A program made the translations under genes and the position numbers. From Planctomycetota bacterium (GTDB lineage: Bacteria > Planctomycetota > Phycisphaerae > WQYP01), in the NCBI GenBank assembly GCA_021785155.1, contig JAJYGE010000167.1:1-5457 (forward strand): a stretch of DNA of 5,457 bases. The letters run 5' to 3'. Positions within the stretch are counted from its first letter, which is position 1. Each line of letters opens with the position of its first letter. Below, piece by piece: positions 1-5,457 of the stretch. The notes beneath the pieces are model-generated. The model ran no database searches. It was given only the letters and a program-made list of their open reading frames with translations, and was not told where the DNA came from.

Positions 1-125
1 CCACCACCGGATCGGGTACTGCGGAACAGGGTATTTACACCTTGGTGCCGGAACCGGCCACACTGGGCCTGATGGGTATCGGCATGGCGGGGCTGCTGCT
101 GTTGAAACGGCGGCGAACGGCATAA
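1..125 (+). CDS. PEP-CTERM sorting-domain protein, C-terminal end only (5' part outside the window)
   Basis: Only the last 41 codons are present; bases 1-2 finish a codon begun outside the window. The fragment ends in a textbook PEP-CTERM tail: the motif V-P-E-P-A-T (PEP codons at 48-56), a hydrophobic helix of about 15 residues rich in Leu, Gly and Met, then K-R-R-R-T-A and a TAA stop. In characterised systems this tail is recognised by a membrane exosortase that processes the protein for surface or extracellular-matrix delivery; no exosortase gene is visible here. The preceding residues (T-G-S-G-T-A-E-Q-G-I-Y-T-L) match the next gene exactly, so the missing part is probably a similar glycine/threonine-rich beta-repeat protein. 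The stop codon lies inside the stem of an intrinsic terminator, which ends this transcription unit. The family call is secure. The role of the protein is unknown. Confidence 0.85.
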   Translation, partial: TTGSGTAEQGIYTLVPEPATLGLMGIGMAGLLLLKRRRTA

Positions 126-126
126 G
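1..126 (+). repeat. Direct repeat, copy A: PEP-CTERM tail (pairs with 1129-1254)
   Basis: This stretch equals 1129-1254 at 125 of 126 bases, with an offset of 1128 bases. The single mismatch is C at 55 against T at 1183, and it changes the second Pro of PEP to Leu. The left boundary is unknown because the repeat is cut by the window edge. The right boundary falls one base after the stop codon, and the downstream sequences are unrelated. This is the expected trace of a tandem gene duplication or of gene conversion between paralogues. Confidence 0.97.
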
Positions 127-149
127 GGGGCACCGTATTTGCCCCTTTT
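124..149 (+). terminator. Intrinsic (Rho-independent) terminator of the first PEP-CTERM gene
   Basis: Six perfect GC-rich pairs join GGGGCA (127-132) to TGCCCC (140-145) around a 7-base loop. The stem is extended outward by a G-U pair (126/146) and two A-U pairs (125/147 and 124/148). The 3' arm runs straight into TTTT (146-149). The 5' arm includes the last two bases of the TAA stop codon. The tandem paralogue downstream lacks this hairpin, because similarity between the copies stops at base 126. Confidence 0.75.
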
Positions 150-253
150 GCCATTTGGATTTCGAGCGAATGTATTAACAGGTCCGAATTTTCCGCCCCT
201 GTCGTATCAACCTTGTCGGTTGGAAGCACGGGAGCGGAAGTGAAGACTTATTC

Positions 254-259
254 AGGAGG
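254..259 (+). promoter_or_regulatory. Ribosome binding site that fixes the PEP-CTERM start at 267
   Basis: A perfect AGGAGG lies 7 bases before the ATG at 267. It overrides an in-frame TTG at 213, which has no such site and would place 18 non-signal-like residues before the secretion signal. In the 126-266 intergenic stretch I see only weak promoter-like matches (for example TATTAA at 173-178), not enough to call a promoter. Confidence 0.85.
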
Positions 260-266
260 TTTTTTT

Positions 267-1253
267 ATGTTGCGTAAATTTTATTCACTCATGGCTTTGG
301 CCGCTATCGCAGGCGGGGTGACTGTATTGGCGGGCAATGCTGGTGCCACTGTATTTACCTGGAATGGCACGAATAGTTCCGATCCAACTGTGGCTTCCAA
401 TTGGTCCAATCCGGCACCGGTCATCGGTGGCGCCAATAACGGCACTGGAAATAGTTATTCCGCAGCCGACAACGTAACCGTCAGCGGTACCGCCCACCCT
501 CTTGATTACACTGCGGTTGATGGCACCACCTCATTCGACGGTCAATTTGAGATTAGCCTTGGTGCCGTATTGAATATCAGCGGGGGCACCTTCACCGATG
601 CTGACGTTACCAACAGCGGTGCCCTAATTGGTCAGGTTTCATCAGGCACACTCAATGTGTCAGGCGGCAATTTCAACATTTCAGATAACCAGGTTATCCT
701 CGGTAATGTAAATAATCCCGACGTGGGAACCATTAATCTTTCTGGCGGAACCATTACGGCCAATACCACAGCCGGGGCCGCCGGTGTAGTGCTTGGCAAC
801 GCCGGTAATGGCGGGCCGGGAACAGGCGTCCTGACGATCACCGGAGGCGTATTTAAAATTACTGCCGGCGGTACCACAATCGGCAATAATGCCGGCGGCC
901 AAACTGGCTCGGGTACGCTCACTTTTGGCTTGGGATCAGGTGTGTTTGAACAAACTGCGTCCAGTTCCCTGACCATCGGAACAAAAGGCGTAATTAACTT
1001 CCTGTCCGGCAGCCGGGGTGAATTATCGCTTAACCAGGTGACCAGTCGCAGCTACTTCGACAACCTAGTTACGGCGGGTCAGATCACACTCAACGGTGCC
1101 ACGGCCACGCCCAGTGATTTCGCTTTTACCACCACCGGATCGGGTACTGCGGAACAGGGTATTTACACCTTGGTGCCGGAACTGGCCACACTGGGCCTGA
1201 TGGGTATCGGCATGGCGGGGCTGCTGCTGTTGAAACGGCGGCGAACGGCATAA
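267..1253 (+). CDS. PEP-CTERM-type beta-repeat surface protein with a PEL variant motif
   Basis: A complete 328-residue secreted protein. Residues 1-27 form a Sec signal peptide: M-L-R-K-F, a hydrophobic core, and a likely cut after A-G-A (25-27). The mature start T-V-F-T-W-N-G, followed by an A-S-N-W-S motif, resembles the opening of autotransporter-type beta-repeat proteins common in Planctomycetota and Verrucomicrobiota. Residues about 125-250 hold degenerate repeats of roughly 30 residues. Each has a G-x-L/I-x-I/V/L-S/T-G-G core ending near I/L-G-N, which suggests a right-handed beta-helix or solenoid. The C-terminus has the PEP-CTERM layout: motif at 304-306, hydrophobic helix 309-322, then K-R-R-R-T-A. 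Here the motif reads P-E-L, not P-E-P. The upstream gene ends in the same tail with a normal motif, so this is a tandem paralogue. The start at 267 is set by AGGAGG with a 7-base spacer. The structural class is clear. The ligand or matrix role is unknown, and whether exosortase still processes it is open. Confidence 0.85.
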   Translation: MLRKFYSLMALAAIAGGVTVLAGNAGATVFTWNGTNSSDPTVASNWSNPAPVIGGANNGTGNSYSAADNVTVSGTAHPLDYTAVDGTTSFDGQFEISLGAVLNISGGTFTDADVTNSGALIGQVSSGTLNVSGGNFNISDNQVILGNVNNPDVGTINLSGGTITANTTAGAAGVVLGNAGNGGPGTGVLTITGGVFKITAGGTTIGNNAGGQTGSGTLTFGLGSGVFEQTASSSLTIGTKGVINFLSGSRGELSLNQVTSRSYFDNLVTAGQITLNGATATPSDFAFTTTGSGTAEQGIYTLVPELATLGLMGIGMAGLLLLKRRRTA

Positions 1254-1254
1254 G
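1129..1254 (+). repeat. Direct repeat, copy B: PEP-CTERM tail with the PEL variant
   Basis: Second copy of the 126-base segment at 1-126, encoding residues 289-328 of the complete PEP-CTERM-type protein plus the stop codon. The one substitution (T at 1183) is nonsynonymous. No silent differences exist between the copies, so the duplication or conversion is very recent or is being maintained by recombination. Confidence 0.97.
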
Positions 1255-1382
1255 CCATGCGAAAGATCGCCGCTGAAGGTGCAGCATGTGTCATCCCGGC
1301 GGATATCGAATCCGGGCATTCTCCGGAGTTGTATTTTGTACTAAAGGCGTTCCAGCCACGCCCAGTGAATGAAGACAAAATG

Positions 1383-1424
1383 GAGGGCCGAGGAGAACAA
1401 AATCTCTCGGCCCTCACGCCTTTT
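1383..1424 (+). terminator. GC-rich hairpin with short T run: probable terminator between the PEP-CTERM and pseudopilin genes
   Basis: A perfect 10-bp stem pairs GAGGGCCGAG (1383-1392) with CTCGGCCCTC (1406-1415). A further G-U pair (1393/1405) leaves an 11-base loop. TTTT follows at 1421-1424, but five bases (ACGCC) separate it from the stem, weaker than a canonical terminator. AAAA at 1377-1380 would give partial function on the other strand. It lies 130 bases after the PEP-CTERM stop and 23 bases before the pseudopilin start. It could therefore end the upstream transcript, or act as a leader hairpin for the pseudopilin mRNA. The rest of 1254-1447 shows no convincing gene. Confidence 0.55.
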
Positions 1425-1435
1425 GGTGTAGCAAT

Positions 1436-1440
1436 AGGAG
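1436..1440 (+). promoter_or_regulatory. Ribosome binding site of the pseudopilin gene
   Basis: AGGAG is placed 7 bases before the ATG at 1448. This start puts a short basic leader (M-K-K-H-N-L-R-H-G) directly in front of the prepilin cleavage site, as the family expects. Confidence 0.8.
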
Positions 1441-1447
1441 TGTACTT

Positions 1448-2230
1448 ATGAAAAAACATAATCTGCGGCACGGATTTACGCTGGTGGAATTGCTGGTGGT
1501 CATCAGTATCATTGCGGTGTTAATCGCTCTGCTGTTACCCGCCTTGGCGCGGGCCAGGGCGTTAGCCAATACGGTGGTGTGCGAATCCAATTTGCGGCAA
1601 TTCGGAATTGCCGGTCAGGAATATCTGGATGAATATCATGTGTTTTTTGCCAACAGCCTTGATGGCCCGAATTGGCTGATTGAATATTACGATTTTGATC
1701 CCAATATCCTGACCGCCGGTTTCTGCCCGGATGCCCCGCCCCTGGCAACCGTTCCAAATCCATTGCAGTTTGGCTGGGGGCAACAGGGCAACGCGACCAC
1801 ACCCTGGATTTGCCAGAATTTATTTCAGCCGTATCCCGCGTCAACGCCCACTACATGGAGCAGCAGTTACGCCGTCAACACTTTTATGATCAACCTCGGA
1901 TCATCCGCCCCGCTGGCATATTCGACATCCTATTATCAGAATTACGGCAGCCCTCAACCCGGGCTGATCCCATTTATTGCGGACTGCAACTGGTATGGCG
2001 CATGGCCGGACGGGGGCGATGCGCCTCCGCCTGATTTAACCGGAAATTGGGGCGTGGTTACGGCTGGATCTCAAATGTCGCGTTATTGCATGGCCCGCCA
2101 CGGTGATGCAATTAACGTGGACTTCCTGGATGGCCATGCGGAAACTGTTCCTCTGCGTAATTTATGGACCCTGCACTGGCACGCCCATTGGGATACGCCC
2201 AGTCCCCTGCCGACACTGCCAACCCAGTAA
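1448..2230 (+). CDS. Prepilin-like (pseudopilin) protein with H-X9-DG domain
   Basis: A complete 260-residue protein. Residues 1-9 are a basic class III leader ending in Gly9. The prepilin motif F-T-L-V-E-L-L-V-V starts at Phe10, so a prepilin peptidase (PilD/GspO type) should cut between Gly9 and Phe10. Glu14 supplies the conserved +5 glutamate. A hydrophobic helix runs to about residue 33, followed by A-R-A-R-A-L-A and a C-x-S-N-L-R-Q motif at Cys45, typical of PVC-group pseudopilins. Near the C-terminus, His218 is followed by nine residues and then Asp228-Gly229. This is the H-X9-DG signature of the prepilin-type processing-associated domain, and a W-T-L-H-W-H tail also seen in relatives follows. 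By family knowledge these are inner-membrane-anchored, periplasm-facing proteins, and genomes carry many copies. Their cargo and function are mostly unknown. No secretion ATPase or pilus machinery gene lies nearby. The rhamnosidase begins 203 bases downstream on the same strand, so co-transcription is possible but not shown. Confidence 0.92.
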   Translation: MKKHNLRHGFTLVELLVVISIIAVLIALLLPALARARALANTVVCESNLRQFGIAGQEYLDEYHVFFANSLDGPNWLIEYYDFDPNILTAGFCPDAPPLATVPNPLQFGWGQQGNATTPWICQNLFQPYPASTPTTWSSSYAVNTFMINLGSSAPLAYSTSYYQNYGSPQPGLIPFIADCNWYGAWPDGGDAPPPDLTGNWGVVTAGSQMSRYCMARHGDAINVDFLDGHAETVPLRNLWTLHWHAHWDTPSPLPTLPTQ

Positions 2231-2420
2231 ATCGTGGGTAACGGCACCGTCGGATTATTGCCCTTCGGGGGCAGCCCTCGACCGATGCTGCTGCCATCCG
2301 CAACGCAAAGAAAGCCCATGCCACCGCTTCCGCATTAAAAAAGAGAGGATCTATTTTGCAAAACCATCCAGACGCAAAGCCCCATCAACATTCTGCGTGT
2401 TTATCGCACCGCCCATCCAC

Positions 2421-2426
2421 GGAGGG
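2421..2426 (+). promoter_or_regulatory. Ribosome binding site that favours the rhamnosidase start at 2434
   Basis: GGAGGG sits 7 bases before the ATG at 2434, directly ahead of a Tat-type signal. An alternative in-frame TTG at 2356, with a weaker purine-rich stretch before it (2341-2349), would add 26 residues before the signal and is less likely. Elsewhere in 2231-2420 I see no convincing gene, promoter or terminator. Confidence 0.75.
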
Positions 2427-2433
2427 CAGCGTT

Positions 2434-5400
2434 ATGCTCACGCGACGCAGTATGATCGCATCCATCGGCGCGGCATCCGCGACTGTGTTGGCAAGGGGCG
2501 ATGTAACCCATGCTTCAGCGGAGCGGTCGTCACTTATTCCCGTCGCATTAACCTGCGAACATCTAAGCAACCCGCTGGGTATTGATCGCCAGTTTCCCCG
2601 TCTGGCTTGGAAACTTGACACCACGGCCACGGAGGTTCGCGGGCAGTCGCAAACTGGCTGGCAAATTATTGTTGCATCTGAATTGGCACTGCTGACACCG
2701 AACCACTGTGATATTTGGAATTCTGGCCGGATCATGTCCTCCAACTCCGTCGACATTCCTTTCGCCGGTAAACCGTTGTCTTCACACCAACGCTGCTACT
2801 GGCGTGTGCGGGTGTGGGATCAAAACGGTGCAGTTTCGCTTTGGAGCAAATCCGCCGTCTGGACTATGGGCGTTATGGATCCCAAGCACTGGGTGGCCCA
2901 GTGGGTTGGAACCGAACCGATCGGCGAGAACTGGAAAGACTATACGCTGCAAATTGATTTTAAAATTCAAGCCCATGCTGCCGGAATATTTTTCCGATCA
3001 CAACCTAATGGTGATGGCTATATGTGGCAGATTAACACCTACGGCTCCGTTCCGGTGCTCAAGGAACATGTCCGTGAAAATGGCGGATATCGCGTGCTTA
3101 AGCAAGTAGCGCTGGGCAATATTCTTACGAATGCGGAAATGGCCCATTGGCACACGCTGAAAATTGTGTTACAAGGCCACCGGATAAAAACTTATATCAA
3201 TAATCATCGGGTCGATATCACGGACGACCGAACATTTTCCCTGGGTACGATCGGCTTGCGCGAAGCCAATGGAGAAACTTCGGAATTCAGAGATTTGCGC
3301 GTTACCGGTCCGGATCAACAGGTGTTAATGAATGCACCATTGAACAACCATCACGCCAATCCATTTTTAACTGGCCAGACGGAGCCGACCGGAATGATAT
3401 TGACGGATGGCAAAGCGTTTCCCGGCGGCATACTGCGAACGCCCATGTTGCGTCGGAAAATAAAGCTCAAAGCCGGAATCAAACGGGCCTGGATTTACGC
3501 ATCAGCTTTGGGTATTTATGAATTATCTCTCAATGGCCACGCGGTAAGCCGGCAACTGTTCGCACCCGGTGATACCAATTATTACAATCGCATTGACTAT
3601 CAAATGTATGATGTCACGCATCTGCTGGTGCCCGGAGCTAACGTACTAGGGGCCATGCTGGCCCCCGGCTGGTATTGCGGGCATGTGGGCTGGTTTGGCA
3701 AAAATCTTTTTGGCAATGTACCAGCTCTCTTGGCGCAATTGCATGTTCAATATCATGATGCAACCTCGGAAATAATTGGCACTGATTCGACTTGGACCGC
3801 CTCCGGAGGACCGGTGGTTTATGCGGATAATCTCAACGGTGAAACGTATGATGCCCGCTTGGAACAGCCCGGGTGGAACACTCCAGAATTCAATCCCGCA
3901 TTACCATGGCGGAAGGTCTCCGCAGTGCCGGGCGGGCAGGAATATACCCGACGATTGGCGGCGCAAATGGAACAGCCGGTTCGTGCCATTGAAGAATTTC
4001 CCTGCCGCGCTATCACCGAACCCAGGCCGGGGGTGTTGATCTGTGATCTGGGACAACTGATTACCGGTGTGTGCCGATTGAAAGTCCATGGCCCGGCCGG
4101 TGCCACTGTTACGCTGCGGTATGGTGAATGGCTGAAACCCGACGGCACCCTTTTTACAGAAAATTTAAGAGCAGCTAAGGCCACGGATCATTTCACACTT
4201 AAGGGCGGCGGGCTGGAAGTATTCCAACCCCGGTTTACTTTTCATGGGTTCCGGTATATTGAAATCACCGGTTATCCCGGAAAATTGTCACCGTCCGACG
4301 TTACCGGGATACTGACGGTTACCGATGTGGCCATAACCGGAAAATTTCAGACCAATCAGCCACTGGTTAATAAAATCCAGTCCTGTATTTTCTGGACCGG
4401 GCGGGATACCGAGTTTTCCATTCCCATTGCGGTGCCGGATCGCAATGAACGCTTAGGCTGGTCGGGCGACATCAATTTTTTTTCTCCCACCGCCGTATTT
4501 AACTTTGACCTGCAAGCCTTTTACGCCAATTGGCTCGGTGATCTGGATCGTGATCAATCCGCCAACGGCATTTTTGGAAATGTGGCACCGTTATGGATGC
4601 CGCATGGCGGAGGATATGGCGGCGGTTGGGGAGATGTGGGAATTTGTCTGCCGTATTTGCTCTATGAGTTCTATGCCGATCATGACATTGTACGCCGCTG
4701 CTGGCCCTGCATGGTCAAAAACATTGCGGTGATGAAAACGCTAAGCAAAGCCTGGATTCTTCCCGGAAGTTTTGCCCCGGCTGCGGATTGGCTTAATGTA
4801 AATCAAGCTACTGCCGCTGATTTAATTGCCACTGCGTATTTCGCGTACGACACACTGTTAATGTCACGCATGGCCCACGGCATTGGAAAAACGGAGGAAG
4901 CCGCCCAATATGCGGCCATGTTCAGGCAGATTCGGTCCGCATGGCAGCAACGGTTTATCAAGCCCGATGGCACGGTTGGTAACGATTCCCAAACAGGTTA
5001 TGTTATGGCCCTGTATATCGGTCTTGTTCCAACGCACCTGCGGGCCGATGCCGCATCCCGCCTGGTGGCCAATATCCATAAGCGGAAAAATCATCTTGCA
5101 ACCGGTTTTGTCGGGTCGCAATGGCTGCTGGATGCCCTGACGCAGACTGGCCATCATCCGTTGGCGTGCCAACTTATTGAAACCACCACGTATCCATCCT
5201 GGGGTTATGAAGTGGCACGCGGAAGCACCACCTTCTGGGAAGCCTGGAATGCCATCCAACCCAATGGCCAGGTGTTTGAACCATCGCCTAACGCCATGCT
5301 CAATCCCAATTCGCTCTGTGCGCCGCCGCTGGCTGGATCCGTCGGGAATTGGATGTATCGCAACATTGGTGGCATTGCCGCGGATTACCGGCAGCCAGGC

Positions 5401-5457
5401 TTCAGCAATGTCGTTATCCGTCCGCGTCCGGGTGGTAAGTTTTTATCCGTCAGCGCC
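2434..5457 (+). CDS. GH78 alpha-L-rhamnosidase with Tat signal and CBM67-like insert (3' end outside the window)
   Basis: 1008 codons are present with no stop. The break falls in the C-terminal beta domain (I-R-P-R-P-G-G), so perhaps 50-110 residues are missing. Glycoside hydrolase family 78 enzymes hydrolyse terminal alpha-L-rhamnose by inversion. Domains by residue: a Tat-type signal (T-R-R-S-M-I-A at 3-9, likely cut after A-S-A near 29); an Ig/Fn3-like domain at 34-150 (C-E-H-L-S-N-P-L-G-I, Y-W-R-V-R-V-W); a jelly-roll insert at about 165-292 resembling CBM67 (F-F-R-S, G-Y-M-W-Q-I at 195-200, closing F-R-D-L-R-V-T); the rhamnosidase N-domain at about 300-490 (L-N-G-H, G-E-T-Y-D-A-R at 469-475); a concanavalin-like domain at about 520-630 (F-H-G-F-R-Y-I-E-I); and a six-hairpin catalytic barrel at about 635-960. 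The acid motif D-R-N-E-R-L-G-W-S-G-D makes Glu672 the probable general acid, with Asp669 and Asp679 nearby. The motif T-T-F-W-E-A-W-N makes Glu936 the probable general base. The usual Asn-His pair after the base is Cys962-Ala963. The Tat signal suggests export, probably to the periplasm or beyond. Confidence 0.93.
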   Translation, partial: MLTRRSMIASIGAASATVLARGDVTHASAERSSLIPVALTCEHLSNPLGIDRQFPRLAWKLDTTATEVRGQSQTGWQIIVASELALLTPNHCDIWNSGRIMSSNSVDIPFAGKPLSSHQRCYWRVRVWDQNGAVSLWSKSAVWTMGVMDPKHWVAQWVGTEPIGENWKDYTLQIDFKIQAHAAGIFFRSQPNGDGYMWQINTYGSVPVLKEHVRENGGYRVLKQVALGNILTNAEMAHWHTLKIVLQGHRIKTYINNHRVDITDDRTFSLGTIGLREANGETSEFRDLRVTGPDQQVLMNAPLNNHHANPFLTGQTEPTGMILTDGKAFPGGILRTPMLRRKIKLKAGIKRAWIYASALGIYELSLNGHAVSRQLFAPGDTNYYNRIDYQMYDVTHLLVPGANVLGAMLAPGWYCGHVGWFGKNLFGNVPALLAQLHVQYHDATSEIIGTDSTWTASGGPVVYADNLNGETYDARLEQPGWNTPEFNPALPWRKVSAVPGGQEYTRRLAAQMEQPVRAIEEFPCRAITEPRPGVLICDLGQLITGVCRLKVHGPAGATVTLRYGEWLKPDGTLFTENLRAAKATDHFTLKGGGLEVFQPRFTFHGFRYIEITGYPGKLSPSDVTGILTVTDVAITGKFQTNQPLVNKIQSCIFWTGRDTEFSIPIAVPDRNERLGWSGDINFFSPTAVFNFDLQAFYANWLGDLDRDQSANGIFGNVAPLWMPHGGGYGGGWGDVGICLPYLLYEFYADHDIVRRCWPCMVKNIAVMKTLSKAWILPGSFAPAADWLNVNQATAADLIATAYFAYDTLLMSRMAHGIGKTEEAAQYAAMFRQIRSAWQQRFIKPDGTVGNDSQTGYVMALYIGLVPTHLRADAASRLVANIHKRKNHLATGFVGSQWLLDALTQTGHHPLACQLIETTTYPSWGYEVARGSTTFWEAWNAIQPNGQVFEPSPNAMLNPNSLCAPPLAGSVGNWMYRNIGGIAADYRQPGFSNVVIRPRPGGKFLSVSA

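Noticed and set aside
208..222. CAACC-TTGTC-GGTTG inverted repeat upstream of the PEP-CTERM gene, considered as an operator or leader structure
   Set aside because: Five-base arms in a 140-base spacer are expected by chance, and no second copy or known operator pattern is seen.
632..976. 114-codon proline-rich frame on the - strand
   Set aside because: It is antisense to the Gly/Thr-rich repeat gene, and its Pro/Val-rich composition is what the complement of such codons gives. It has no start signals.
1257..1451. 64-codon + strand reading frame after the PEP-CTERM stop
   Set aside because: It has no ribosome binding site and no recognisable protein features, runs through the GC-rich hairpin and overlaps the pseudopilin start. 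It is most likely chance.
2259..2273. Small hairpin TGCCC-TTCGG-GGGCA after the pseudopilin stop, considered as a terminator
   Set aside because: It has only a 5-bp stem and no T run follows, so there is not enough evidence for termination between the pseudopilin and rhamnosidase genes.
2103..2585. 160-codon + strand frame bridging the pseudopilin end and the rhamnosidase start
   Set aside because: It overlaps two well-supported genes in another frame. The Cys/Arg/His-rich translation shows no domain, and it has no ribosome binding site at its start.
2708..3109. 133-codon + strand frame inside the rhamnosidase region
   Set aside because: It is a shadow of the continuous GH78 reading frame, whose motifs are intact throughout this stretch.
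4438..4470. Asn in place of the common Asp before the general acid (R-N-E-R) as a sign of inactivation
   Set aside because: The catalytic Glu672 and the flanking Asp669 and Asp679 are intact, and the residue just before the Glu may vary between active GH78 enzymes, so this alone is not evidence of lost function.
4864..5259. 131-codon - strand frame opposite the GH78 catalytic domain
   Set aside because: It is antisense to the conserved catalytic segment, with no family features of its own.

Overview
The window looks like bacterial DNA from the Planctomycetota/Verrucomicrobiota/Lentisphaerota (PVC) group. Planctomycetota, perhaps a Phycisphaerae-like lineage, is the best guess. This rests on gene content, not on any marker gene: PEP-CTERM surface proteins made of glycine-rich beta repeats, a prepilin-like protein ending in an H-X9-DG motif, and a Tat-exported glycoside hydrolase. 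All genes lie on the + strand and all encode exported proteins.

Layout. (1) Positions 1-125 are the last 41 codons of a PEP-CTERM protein, closed by a strong intrinsic terminator overlapping its stop codon (124-149). (2) Positions 267-1253 encode a complete 328-residue PEP-CTERM-type beta-repeat protein. Its last 126 bases match the end of the first gene at 125 of 126 positions, so the two are tandem paralogues. The one difference changes the sorting motif from PEP to PEL. (3) Positions 1254-1447 are intergenic, with a 10-bp GC-rich hairpin and a short T run. (4) Positions 1448-2230 encode a 260-residue type II secretion/type IV pilin-like protein of the H-X9-DG family. (5) Positions 2231-2433 are intergenic; apart from the ribosome binding site at the 3' end I find nothing convincing. 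(6) Positions 2434-5457 encode a GH78 alpha-L-rhamnosidase that is still open at the right edge (1008 codons present). It has a Tat-type signal, an inserted CBM67-like rhamnose-binding domain and the expected catalytic glutamates. It lacks the Asn-His pair usually found near the end of the catalytic domain.

How the genes may work together (inference): the rhamnosidase would remove L-rhamnose from rhamnose-containing polysaccharides or glycosides outside the cytoplasm. The pseudopilin and PEP-CTERM proteins would be cell-envelope or surface components. H-X9-DG pseudopilins often sit beside carbohydrate-active enzymes in PVC genomes, so the pseudopilin-rhamnosidase pair may be part of a carbohydrate-degradation locus that continues past the right edge. 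I see no tRNA, rRNA, CRISPR array, insertion sequence or phage gene. The observations most worth following are the PEP-to-PEL change in a freshly duplicated sorting tail, the altered Asn-His site in the rhamnosidase, and the pseudopilin-hydrolase pairing.
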